The notes beneath the pieces are model-generated. The model saw only the letters and a program-made list of their open reading frames with translations, was not told the origin of the DNA and did not search any database. From Gelidibacter sp038243395 (GTDB lineage: Bacteria; Bacteroidota; Bacteroidia; Flavobacteriales; Flavobacteriaceae), in contig JBBSRC010000007.1 in NCBI GenBank assembly GCA_038243395.1, forward strand, positions 1 to 64,000: a stretch of DNA of 64,000 nt, written 5' to 3'. Numbering within the stretch: the first letter of the stretch is position 1; each line of letters begins with the position of its first letter. A program made the translations under genes and the position numbers. Of the stretch, positions 45,059-53,100 are shown piece after piece.

Positions 45059-45946
45059 ATGAAGATGACCCAGTTATTAAACAACCGATGGTTTCTATTT
45101 ATCATCATTTCACTTACTTGGGGAAGTTCATTCATCTTAGTAAAAAAATCATTGGTTGCTTTTACGCCTTATGAGATTGGTGCCATTCGTGTGGCCGTTT
45201 CAGGATTGATGCTTGCGATAATCGGTATACCAGCTATTTTTAAAATGCCTCGTAAAACCTTATTTTGGGTAGTTGTGGCAGGTTTTTTTGGAAATTTTTT
45301 ACCGATGTTCCTGTTTCCAATTGCTCAACAAAAGGTAAGCAGTTCACTCGCAGGGATTTTGGATGCACTATTCCCAATGTTTGTGCTTGCTTTTGGGTTT
45401 TTATTATTCGGAATAAAGAGTCGTCTAACTCAAGTATTTGGTGGTATTATGGGTTTCTTAGGTGCTGCCAGTCTTATTTATTTTTCCGAATCCAATACCG
45501 AGGATTCCCAATTTTGGTATGCCATGCTTGTGGTTCTGGCTGGAGCTTCTTATGCCGTCAATGCCTTGCTAATTAAAGAAAAAATCCCCAATCTTTCTTC
45601 CATTAAGCTAACTGCAGCGGTTTTTACGTTTTGGTCCATTCCGTCATTGGTTATTTTATATTTTACGGGAATTTTTCAAAACTTTGAAATGACGCTAGAA
45701 CGAACGGAAGCCATGGGCTATTTGGGAATCTTGACTATTTTTGGGACTGCAATTGCTATGTTTTTATATTATAAACTGATTCAGAATACGTCACCCGTAT
45801 TTGCAAGTTCGGTAAGTTATTTATTGCCCATTGTTGCGGTTATGTGGGGAATTTTGGACGGGGAACAATTTACGTTTTGGTATATCATCAGTGGTGTACT
45901 GATTTTACTCGGGATTTATTTGATTCGTGAGAAGAAGTTACCCTAA
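45059..45946 (+). CDS. EamA-family (DMT) transporter, paralogue 2
   Basis: A 295-residue ten-TM transporter, the tandem paralogue of the previous gene: same WGSSFILVKKSL opening, VVAGFFGNFLPMFLFPIAQQ, and TSPVFASSVSYLLPIVAVMW close. Differences are concentrated in membrane segments 6-8, which suggests a different substrate range. It is transcribed with paralogue 1. The region after it (45947-46924) is gene-free apart from decayed fragments. Confidence 0.92.
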   Translation: MKMTQLLNNRWFLFIIISLTWGSSFILVKKSLVAFTPYEIGAIRVAVSGLMLAIIGIPAIFKMPRKTLFWVVVAGFFGNFLPMFLFPIAQQKVSSSLAGILDALFPMFVLAFGFLLFGIKSRLTQVFGGIMGFLGAASLIYFSESNTEDSQFWYAMLVVLAGASYAVNALLIKEKIPNLSSIKLTAAVFTFWSIPSLVILYFTGIFQNFEMTLERTEAMGYLGILTIFGTAIAMFLYYKLIQNTSPVFASSVSYLLPIVAVMWGILDGEQFTFWYIISGVLILLGIYLIREKKLP

Positions 45947-45997
45947 GATTGATTTCTCGTTTGAACATATATTGCTATAACATAGCTGATATAGTTC

Positions 45998-46212
45998 TCA
46001 GTCGTTCAAGTTTAAATATTTTTTCATTTGTTCTACATATTCTTCAAACTTCAGCTTTCCTTTTACAATTAAACTGCAAATTATTTTAGGGTAATTGTTC
46101 TCAAAAGATTTTTCAATTAAAATATACTCTGCTTCTTTAAGTTTTTTCAATTGATGACTTAAGTTGCCTTGCGTTGTTTGTGTTTTTTATTAGATAATTA
46201 AAGTCCGCCTTT
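45998..46212 (-). pseudogene. Remnant of a winged-helix transcriptional regulator
   Basis: The minus strand encodes the C-terminal half of a winged-helix (HTH_34-type) regulator: QTTQGNLSHQLKKLKEAEYI, then EKSFENNYPKIICSLIVKGK and KFEEYVEQMKKYLNLND, ending at TGA 45998-46000. Upstream, ADFNYL of the same domain appears in another frame at about 46195-46211. The N-terminus is missing and a frameshift breaks the rest, so it is not functional. Confidence 0.75.
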
Positions 46213-46287
46213 TTGACTTTTATTAATATTGAAACAACTGCCAATCATTTTGTTGATTCAGTACCGCATCTACATTATCGTACATAT

Positions 46288-46555
46288 TTATTTTATTTTT
46301 TTGAGCAAATATGCAGAGATCAAATAGCCGGTCACTACGCCGATACTTGGATGAGTAAAGTTTGGGAATAATTAGCAAACACTGAGGCAATGGCGAACGC
46401 AAAAAGTATAATTCCTCCTATGGAAAGTGGTTTAAACTTCATTGTTAGCCCAGAAATTAGGGTGCCAACTCCTGCAAGCAAAAGCACAAAAATTGTTGGG
46501 TTAATCTTCAACCATAAAGAATTGTTTACGACTACGCTAAATGTTACTCTCTTAA
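46288..46555 (-). pseudogene. Remnant of a membrane protein gene
   Basis: On the minus strand, RVTFSVVVNNSLWLKINPTI and FVLLLAGVGTLISGLTMKFK continue through PLSIGGIILFAFAIASVFAN to an out-of-frame junction. They resume one frame over as IGVVTGYLISAYLLKKIK and stop at 46288-46290. The start and at least one membrane segment are missing. It probably formed a pair with the decayed regulator at 45998. The plus-strand frame at 46390-46584 is its shadow. Confidence 0.65.
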
Positions 46556-46769
46556 TGATCTATTTATGGGTTAATTTGTCTTAACCGTGTCTTTTTAATT
46601 AATTCTGACTGATAGAGAGGTCTATATTTTTCAAAATAATGATTGTGTCAATGTTCAATTATCACCACATTAAACCTAAACTTTATTGATTTTTTAATGT
46701 TTAAAATTAGGAATTCTACCTTGTATATATTATATTATCAACTTCGGAAAAATAAAAAAAACTTCTTAG
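46556..46769. other. Gene-free AT-rich stretch upstream of tmm
   Basis: No intact gene or convincing promoter box is visible. A protein-like minus-strand piece (YFEKYRPLYQSELIKKTRLR) near 46585-46645 could be more of the decayed membrane-protein region or chance. Confidence 0.4.
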
Positions 46770-46842
46770 TTGAGGCTACAAATCGATCGTTTTGAGTCTC
46801 AATTTTTTCATTATTTCTTTTGCTGCGAAACCGCAGCTTTTT
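46770..46842 (+). promoter_or_regulatory. Two tandem terminator-like hairpins in the tmm leader
   Basis: Hairpin A: TTGAGGCT (46770-46777) pairs with AGTCTCAA (46795-46802, one G-T), followed by six Ts. Hairpin B: GCTGCG (46822-46827) pairs with CGCAGC (46832-46837) across AAAC, followed by five Ts. Both lie upstream of tmm on the same strand, the nearer one 83 bp from its ATG. They could end transcription from upstream, act as attenuators, or close a small RNA. No known riboswitch is recognised. Confidence 0.5.
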
Positions 46843-46924
46843 CCTTATAACTGAATTAATAATTGTTTGTAAATCTGCTATTCATTCTGGCATTTTTTTA
46901 CAGACTATAAATCTATAATAATAA

Positions 46925-48340
46925 ATGATTAAGAAACGAATTGAAACGGTGGCTAAAAAGCGAGTAGGAATAATTGGGGCAGGCCCAAGTGGACTGGCAC
47001 AATTGAGAGCTTTTGAAGCCGCAAAAAATGAAGGATTGGAAGTGCCGGAAATCGTCTGTTTTGAAAAACAAAGCAATTGGGGAGGCATGTGGAATTACTC
47101 GTGGCGCACAGGAGTAGGGAAGTATGGAGAGCCTATCCACGGCAGTATGTATAAATATTTATGGTCTAACGGTCCAAAAGAATGTCTAGAGTTTTCAGAT
47201 TATTCATTTGATGAACACTTCAAAAAACCAATCTCATCGTATCCACCAAGACCGGTGTTATTCGATTATATCCAAGGACGGATTAAAAAGAATAGAGTGC
47301 GCGACTATATTCGTTTTGATACGACGGTACGTTGGGTCAATTATAACGAAGAGACCAAGAAATTCGAAATGGTTTTGGATGATTTAAAAATTAATAAAAC
47401 CTACACGGAAGTTTTTGATTATCTCGTGGTGGCTTCAGGTCATTTTTCAACCCCAAATATGCCGTACTTTAAAGGTATCGAAAATTTTCCTGGTCAGGTA
47501 ATGCATGCGCATGACTTTAGAGGAGCTGATCCCTATAAAGACCAAGACTTATTGATAATTGGAAGTAGTTATTCCGCTGAAGATATTGGTGTTCAATGTC
47601 ATAAGCATGGCGCCAAATCGGTCACTTTGAGTTACCGTAGCAACCCAATTGGTGTTAATTGGCCTGACGGAATCAGGGAAGTACCTTTATTGACGCATTT
47701 TGATAGCGACATTGCTCATTTTAAAGATGGGACCTCCAGCCGATATGATGCCGTGATCATGTGTACTGGATACCAGCATAAATTCCCGTTTCTTCCAGAT
47801 GAATTGCGATTAAAGACTAAAAATAATCTCTATCCGGACAATCTTTTCAAAGGGGTATTCTTTAACGAGATGCCAAAATTAATTTATTTAGGGATGCAGG
47901 ATCAATATTATACGTTCAATATGTTTGATGCCCAGGCTTGGGTAGCCCGAGATTTTATAATGGACCGTTATAAATTGCCTGCAAAAGCGAAACGTCGTAT
48001 CGACATTGATAAATGGTTAAAGGCTAATGATAAATTGGAGAATGGTGCAGATGATATCGATTTTCAATCGGGCTATATTAAAGATATATTAAAGCTTTCT
48101 GATTATCCTGATTTTAATGTGGATAAAGTGGGCGTGATGTTTAAAGAGTGGTTGCAGGACAAGGACGAAAATATTTTAACCTACAGGGATAAAACATTCC
48201 AAAGTGTGGTTACGGGAACTAAGGCCGAAACACATCACACCGAATGGATGGAAGAATTGGATGACAGTAAGGAACGTTATCTTTATTTTGAAGAAAGTGA
48301 AGAAGAACTAGAAGAGGTGGTAGAAGTGGAACGCGTATAA
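46925..48340 (+). CDS. tmm: Trimethylamine monooxygenase (flavin-containing)
   Basis: A 471-residue class B flavin monooxygenase of the bacterial Tmm group, which oxidises trimethylamine to trimethylamine N-oxide with NADPH and O2. Visible features: FAD motif GAGPSG (18-23), WGGMWNYSWRTG, the long conserved GEPIHGSMYKYLWSNGPKEC, the FMO fingerprint FxGxxxHxxxF at 188-198, the NADPH motif GSSYSAED (213-220) and LIYLGMQDQYYTFNMFDAQA. The acidic C-terminal tail is longer than usual. Close similarity to known Tmm makes the assignment strong, though other methylamines or indole may also be oxidised. No TMA/TMAO transporter or Tdm lies nearby. Two hairpins precede it and a recurring terminator follows. 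Confidence 0.9.
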   Translation: MIKKRIETVAKKRVGIIGAGPSGLAQLRAFEAAKNEGLEVPEIVCFEKQSNWGGMWNYSWRTGVGKYGEPIHGSMYKYLWSNGPKECLEFSDYSFDEHFKKPISSYPPRPVLFDYIQGRIKKNRVRDYIRFDTTVRWVNYNEETKKFEMVLDDLKINKTYTEVFDYLVVASGHFSTPNMPYFKGIENFPGQVMHAHDFRGADPYKDQDLLIIGSSYSAEDIGVQCHKHGAKSVTLSYRSNPIGVNWPDGIREVPLLTHFDSDIAHFKDGTSSRYDAVIMCTGYQHKFPFLPDELRLKTKNNLYPDNLFKGVFFNEMPKLIYLGMQDQYYTFNMFDAQAWVARDFIMDRYKLPAKAKRRIDIDKWLKANDKLENGADDIDFQSGYIKDILKLSDYPDFNVDKVGVMFKEWLQDKDENILTYRDKTFQSVVTGTKAETHHTEWMEELDDSKERYLYFEESEEELEEVVEVERV

Positions 48341-48379
48341 GCTCTATTTCCATTTAAATTAACTGATGTTATAGTATCT

Positions 48380-48419
48380 AGACCTCACACGTTTTAAAAA
48401 CCTGTGAGGTCTTTTTTTT
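48380..48419 (+). terminator. tmm terminator, copy 2 of the recurring GACCTC hairpin
   Basis: AGACCTCACACGTT (48380-48393) pairs with AACCTGTGAGGTCT (48399-48412) with one mismatch, followed by eight Ts. It is nearly identical in stem sequence to the glyA terminator 44 kb away. Confidence 0.85.
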
Positions 48420-48482
48420 AAAGTTAATTGCCCATAGATCTGATTAAATATATTAATTTGTATAGATGAATAAGTCTTAGTT

Positions 48483-49937
48483 ATGAGTTGGATTTTACTT
48501 GCAGAAATTGCCTACGGGCTATTAGTTGTGTTTGTCATTTTAAGAGTGCTTTACGATACACGAAGCAGCACAAAGGCCATAGCCTATATTCTTTTTATTG
48601 TATTTGTTCCCTTCATTGGAATGATATTTTACTTTTCTGTGGGAATCAATTATCGAAAACGAAAATTATATTCTAAGAAGATTGTTGATGATGAACCGCT
48701 CAGAAAAAGTATCAAAAACAGAATGAATGCTTATTCAGAATCGATTAGCAAGTCGGGATTAGTAGCCAACAGATATCAAAATTTATCAAAATTCATCCTA
48801 CATTCTGGAAGCAGCCCCTTAACTGCAAACAACGAAGTGAAATTGTTGATCAATGGCGAAGAAAAGTTTCCGGAGTTATTAAAAGCTTTGGAGAATGCAA
48901 AGTCACACATTCATATCGAATATTATATTTATGAAAATGATATCACTGGAAATTCTGTTGCTGACCTTCTAATTAAAAAAGCTCAGGAAGGTGTTGAGGT
49001 GCGATTTATGTACGACGATTTTGGCAGCCATGGTCTGGGAGGAGATTTCATCAAAAGGCTAGAAGATGCGGGAGTACAAACAACACCTTTCTATAAAATA
49101 ATATGGTATGCTTTGGCCAACCGACTCAATTACCGAAACCACCGAAAGATTATAATAATTGATGGTACGGTCGGATTTGTGGGCGGTATCAATATGAGTG
49201 ATAAATACCGAAACGATCTCCAGAAGGAGAATCATTTATTCTGGCGCGACACACATTTGATGATAAAAGGCTCGGCCACATCCTATTTACAATACTTGTT
49301 TTTATGCGATTGGAATTTCTGTAGTTCCACCTCATTAGAATATAATAAAATCTATTTTCCTGATCAAACGCAACATGAAACCATAGAAAATGATGTAGTA
49401 CAAATTGCAGCCTCAGGACCTGACAGCATCCAGCCCGTTATTTTCTACTCTCTATTGGAAGCGATTGGGTCTGCAAAAGAGAGCATTTATCTCACAAGTC
49501 CATATTTTATTCCAGGTGAAAGTTTAATGGATGCTTTGATTATTGCCGTTCAAAGTGGATTGGAGGTAAAGATTCTAATTCCGGGGATTTCAGATTCTAA
49601 AATGGTCAATACCGCGGCCAGCGCTTATTATACTGAACTCCTACAATTTGGCGCGAAAATCTACAAATATAACAAAGGCTTTGTCCACGCCAAGACGATG
49701 GTTATTGATGATAATTTAGCTATTGTGGGTTCAGCAAATATGGATTATAGAAGTTTTGATCTTAATTTTGAAGTCAACGCGATGGTGTACAGTAAGTCCA
49801 TTGCAAAACAATTGACGGATGCATTTCATAAGGATTTGGAAACATCTGAAATGATCGATGCTGAGGCTTGGCTTAGTCGTCCTAAATATGTATTTCTGTG
49901 GGAAAAGATAGTAAGGTTATTATCACCCTTTTTGTAA
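48483..49937 (+). CDS. cls: Cardiolipin synthase (PLD family)
   Basis: A 484-residue phospholipase-D-type enzyme that joins two phosphatidylglycerols into cardiolipin at the inner membrane. Two N-terminal membrane segments (WILLAEIAYGLLVVFVILRV, AYILFIVFVPFIGMIFYF) precede two HKD motifs: NHRKIIIIDG near residue 220 and VHAKTMVIDDNLAIVGSANM near 402. Length and layout match the ClsA type. It is a separate unit between the tmm terminator and the operator-bearing outer-membrane gene. Confidence 0.95.
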   Translation: MSWILLAEIAYGLLVVFVILRVLYDTRSSTKAIAYILFIVFVPFIGMIFYFSVGINYRKRKLYSKKIVDDEPLRKSIKNRMNAYSESISKSGLVANRYQNLSKFILHSGSSPLTANNEVKLLINGEEKFPELLKALENAKSHIHIEYYIYENDITGNSVADLLIKKAQEGVEVRFMYDDFGSHGLGGDFIKRLEDAGVQTTPFYKIIWYALANRLNYRNHRKIIIIDGTVGFVGGINMSDKYRNDLQKENHLFWRDTHLMIKGSATSYLQYLFLCDWNFCSSTSLEYNKIYFPDQTQHETIENDVVQIAASGPDSIQPVIFYSLLEAIGSAKESIYLTSPYFIPGESLMDALIIAVQSGLEVKILIPGISDSKMVNTAASAYYTELLQFGAKIYKYNKGFVHAKTMVIDDNLAIVGSANMDYRSFDLNFEVNAMVYSKSIAKQLTDAFHKDLETSEMIDAEAWLSRPKYVFLWEKIVRLLSPFL

Positions 49938-49978
49938 AATATTAATCCCAAAAAAATTTAACAAAACTTTAGTTATGT

Positions 49979-50013
49979 TTGGTTCGGAACTGTTCGAACT
50001 AATCGTATTTTTG
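49979..50013 (+). promoter_or_regulatory. Operator-promoter module of the outer-membrane protein gene (site 3)
   Basis: TTGGTTC-N10-GAACTAA (49979-50002; one mismatch in the left arm to sites 1 and 2) is followed after 3 nt by TATTTTTG (50006-50013). Arm spacing and distance to the -7 box are exactly those of the two sites near the GbsR-family gene, 17 kb away. Transcription would begin near 50016, giving a leader of about 150 nt before the ATG at 50167. Confidence 0.7.
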
Positions 50014-50166
50014 TATTAAATTAAATTACTAACACTGAAGAAGCATATTTCAAATCTGTTAAAATTACATTCAACAATTTTTTAGCCAGTGACCCATTAA
50101 AGCGCTTGTCGGATTTAAACTATAACTAGGTTTTGAAAATATGTTCTTCCAATTTAAATTCTTACA

Positions 50167-50912
50167 ATGATGAAAAATACAAACGGAATTATTTCAGCAA
50201 ATGCTGAAAACGGACAAACCGGTACTTTGGGTGAAAGCTCAAACTCCAAAGCGGTTCAAAAATCCTCTTCAAGAAATTTGAAAAGTGCCATGTTACTAAC
50301 CATTGCCATGGTCTTAGGTATTGTTGGTGTATCCAATGCGCAATTAAGCAAAGGGGATTATATGATTGGTACCGATTTGGGTAGTGGTATAACGAGTACC
50401 GCCAGTAACGGACTTTTCGGTTTTAACTTTGGTCTTAATGACGGTGCAGGTTTTAACGTTGGATTAGCTCCAAAAGTAGGTTATTTTGTATCTGATAACT
50501 TCTTGCTTGGTGCGGTAGTCAATTTAGGATTTGCAAAATCTGCTGAAGCTAAAGATGGAGTCTCAGCTAAATCGACTCTTTATGGGGTCCAAGCCTTGTC
50601 AAGATACTACCTGTCTCCAGGAGAAGAAGGTGTGGATAACTTGTTGAAAAACGGACGCTTTTTCTTAGAAGCAAATGCAGGATTCGCAGGAGTAAACGTT
50701 AAGAATGGTGATACAACAAATGGTTTTGCATACGGATTTGGCCCAGGTTACTCTTACTTCATTACCGATAATGTGGCTTTAGAAACTTCGGTTAAATATA
50801 ACGGCCTTGTGGGGGTGGAAACACAGTCTATCAGCACAGTTTAGGCTTAAATCTTGGTTTACAAATACACTTGCCAACTTCAAAAGTTAAAAGAGCAGTT
50901 AACGATAGATAA
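50167..50912 (+). CDS. Outer-membrane beta-barrel protein, frameshifted near its 3' end
   Basis: The open frame stops at 50842-50844 after 225 codons. One base before a run of five Gs (50811-50815), a +1 frame gives GGGNTVYQHSLGLNLGLQIH and LPTSKVKRAVNDR, a natural barrel end stopping at 50910-50912. So one G appears to be missing from the run. The mature part (LSKGDYMIGTDLGSG, GFNVGLAPKVGYFVSDNFLL, FAYGFGPGYSYFITDNVALE) is a small porin-like barrel with alternating strands. The N-terminus is odd: 38 polar residues (MMKNTNGIISANAENGQTGT) precede a normal signal (MLLTIAMVLGIVGVSNAQ). An operator for the GbsR-type regulator lies upstream, and a perfect terminator follows at 50931. Function is unknown. 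Confidence 0.75.
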
Positions 50913-50930
50913 AAAATTGTATTTACATCA

Positions 50931-50969
50931 AAAGGGAGAATTATGAGAATAATTCTCCCTTTTTTTATT
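50931..50969 (+). terminator. Terminator of the outer-membrane protein gene
   Basis: A perfect 13-bp stem, AAAGGGAGAATTA (50931-50943) with TAATTCTCCCTTT (50950-50962), closes a TGAGAA loop and runs into a T-tract. Its place 18 bp beyond the +1-frame stop (50912) supports that stop as the true gene end. Confidence 0.92.
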
Positions 50970-51255
50970 CAAGCGCCAATATAATTTAGTTATTTCAATG
51001 GACAATCTGGTTATAATTTAATCTTAACCCACATCCATAAAGCACTCAATTGGTAGGCATTGCGTTAATACTATTCGTCTTTGCGGTAAACTATTCAGTC
51101 GTTACATAATACCTTTTTGGATGTATAAGATGGGCTATTTTAATTGTCCTACTTACAGTAATAATATACTGTAGACTAAATTATATTGAGAAGTTCTAAT
51201 ATTGATACAAACTGAAAGTTGCTTACCCCGAATTTACAAGGTCAAAGCTGCCCTT
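50970..51255. other. Gene-free stretch
   Basis: Nothing recognisable apart from AT-rich sequence. The right end may include lost 5' coding sequence of the SDR remnant beginning at 51256. Confidence 0.4.
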
Positions 51256-51621
51256 GTAAATTTTGGATCGCGGGCTGCAATGCTGGAGCAAAAAAAATCT
51301 ATGGAGTTATGCTGCGGCCAAAGAAGCTATCCGCGGATTGTTTCTTATCGCGGCCTACGAACGGGCTGAAAATGGCATTCGTGTCAATATAGTTTGTGCA
51401 CTGGCATTTACCGAAGGTGTTGAAAATGGAAAGAAACTAATCCCGAATAAAAATCAGGAATTAGCATCAAAAAATCCAATGCAGCGTTTTGGAGATACAC
51501 ATAAAATAGTGTATGGGTTGTTGCGTTTCTTTTGAGTGATGATAGTCAGTATATGACTGAGCAAACCCTTATGGCTGTGACATTAAGCCAAGATAATAAT
51601 CGCTCTCAAAAACGTAATTGA
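51256..51621 (+). pseudogene. Remnant of an SDR oxidoreductase gene
   Basis: The catalytic half of an SDR is present in three frames. VNFGSRAAMLEQK starts at 51256; then SYAAAKEAIRGL (the YxxxK region) and RAENGIRVNIVCALAFTEGV are in the frame from 51263; then LSDDSQYMTEQTLMAVTLSQ, the usual SDR end, is in another frame stopping at 51619-51621. The cofactor-binding N-terminal half is absent. It is not functional. Confidence 0.8.
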
Positions 51622-51692
51622 TATTCGTTTATCCACAAAAATATTTAGGCTTTTGTATATTTAAGTACCTCTAAAAAACAAGAAACCAAAAC

Positions 51693-52994
51693 ATGAAAGA
51701 CAAACATATTATAATTATAGGAGGCGGATTTGCGGGTGTAAATTTGGCAAAAGAATTGGGTGGCGAAAAAGGACTGAAAGTAACTTTAGTGGATAGAAAT
51801 AACTATAATTTCTTCCCACCATTGTTGTATCAGGTCTCCACTGGAATGCTAGATATTTCGAGCATCTCCATTCCTTTTCGTACACTTTTTACTGGAAAGC
51901 AAAATTTGTTTTTCAGAATTGGCGAATTGGAAGAAGTCCTTCCAGAACAAAATAAAATTAAATTATCTACAGGAGATTTGGATTACGATGTCTTGGTTAT
52001 TGCAACAGGAACAAAAACCAATTATTTCGGTATGGAAAATATCGAAAGAAATGCGCTTCCAATGAAAACGGTCAATGATGCCATAAAACTCCGAAACTAT
52101 CTCATTATGGAAGGTGAAAAATACACCTATTGTACGGATGCAGCGGAAAAGCGCAAAATGAGAAACATCGTCATTTCTGGTGCAGGACCATCAGGGGTTG
52201 AAATTGCTGGAATGATTGCCGAGATGCGCAAACGAAAATTAACGGACATTTATCCCGAATTGGTCAATGAAAGGTTGAATATTTATCTCGTAGATGGCGC
52301 ACCAACAGTGCTTCCGCCAATGAGCGAAAAATCTCAAAAATACACGTTGAAGATCTTAACAAACATGGGTGTTCATGTGAAACTAAACAAGATGGTTGCG
52401 GATTATAAGGACGATAAAGTCTTTTTTAAAGATGGCGAAACTATTGAAACTAAAACACTTATTTGGACGGCAGGCGTTACCGGGATGAAATTTAAAGGTA
52501 TTCCTGATGAATGGTATGAAAAAGGTAACCGTCTTTCTGTGGACGCTTTCAACAAAATAGAAGATTCCAATAATATTTATGTAATCGGCGATGCGTGTAT
52601 CCAAACAACAGATCCAGATTTTCCGAAAGGTCATCCGCAATTGGGAAGTGTTGCCAAGCAGCAAGGTAAAGCACTGGCAGAAAATTTTGTGGCAATGGTC
52701 AACGGAAAAGAGCTTGAACCGTTTAACTATAAAGATAAGGGTTCAATGGCCATTATTGGGGACCAAAAGGCGGTTGCTGATATGACCTTTCCTAAAACCA
52801 CACTTACCGGTTGGGTTGCATGGTTTATATGGTTGTTTGTGCATTTGTTTTTACTGGTTAGCTACAGAAATAGATTTAGAACATTTTGGAATTGGTTCAA
52901 TGCTTATTTAGGTGGAGGACAATCGCAAGGTATTATGGTGGGTAAAACGGCGGATATTGCGAGGTCGTTCGAGACTAAGTCTGATCTAAATTAA
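51693..52994 (+). CDS. ndh: Type II NADH dehydrogenase
   Basis: A 433-residue FAD enzyme that passes electrons from NADH to quinone without pumping protons. The FAD motif is IIGGGFAGVNLAKELGG, followed by FFPPLLYQVSTGML (the quinone-site region) and the NADH motif VISGAGPSGVEIAG. The second FAD motif is NIYVIGDACIQTTD. A C-terminal amphipathic/membrane segment (GWVAWFIWLFVHLFLLVSYR) anchors it to the inner membrane, as in the family. It stands just after the SDR remnant and 106 bp before the serine-hydrolase operon. Confidence 0.94.
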   Translation: MKDKHIIIIGGGFAGVNLAKELGGEKGLKVTLVDRNNYNFFPPLLYQVSTGMLDISSISIPFRTLFTGKQNLFFRIGELEEVLPEQNKIKLSTGDLDYDVLVIATGTKTNYFGMENIERNALPMKTVNDAIKLRNYLIMEGEKYTYCTDAAEKRKMRNIVISGAGPSGVEIAGMIAEMRKRKLTDIYPELVNERLNIYLVDGAPTVLPPMSEKSQKYTLKILTNMGVHVKLNKMVADYKDDKVFFKDGETIETKTLIWTAGVTGMKFKGIPDEWYEKGNRLSVDAFNKIEDSNNIYVIGDACIQTTDPDFPKGHPQLGSVAKQQGKALAENFVAMVNGKELEPFNYKDKGSMAIIGDQKAVADMTFPKTTLTGWVAWFIWLFVHLFLLVSYRNRFRTFWNWFNAYLGGGQSQGIMVGKTADIARSFETKSDLN

Positions 52995-53100
52995 TAACAC
53001 AGAGTTATATCCAAAGTTTTCTGGTATTAACAATTATCTCGCGCTATGGCAATCAGTTTAAAATAAATAACCCGATAACAATCGTTTTAAATATAAAGAA

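Noticed and set aside
46390..46584. 64-codon plus-strand frame
   Set aside because: Shadow of the minus-strand membrane-protein remnant, which reads better as protein.
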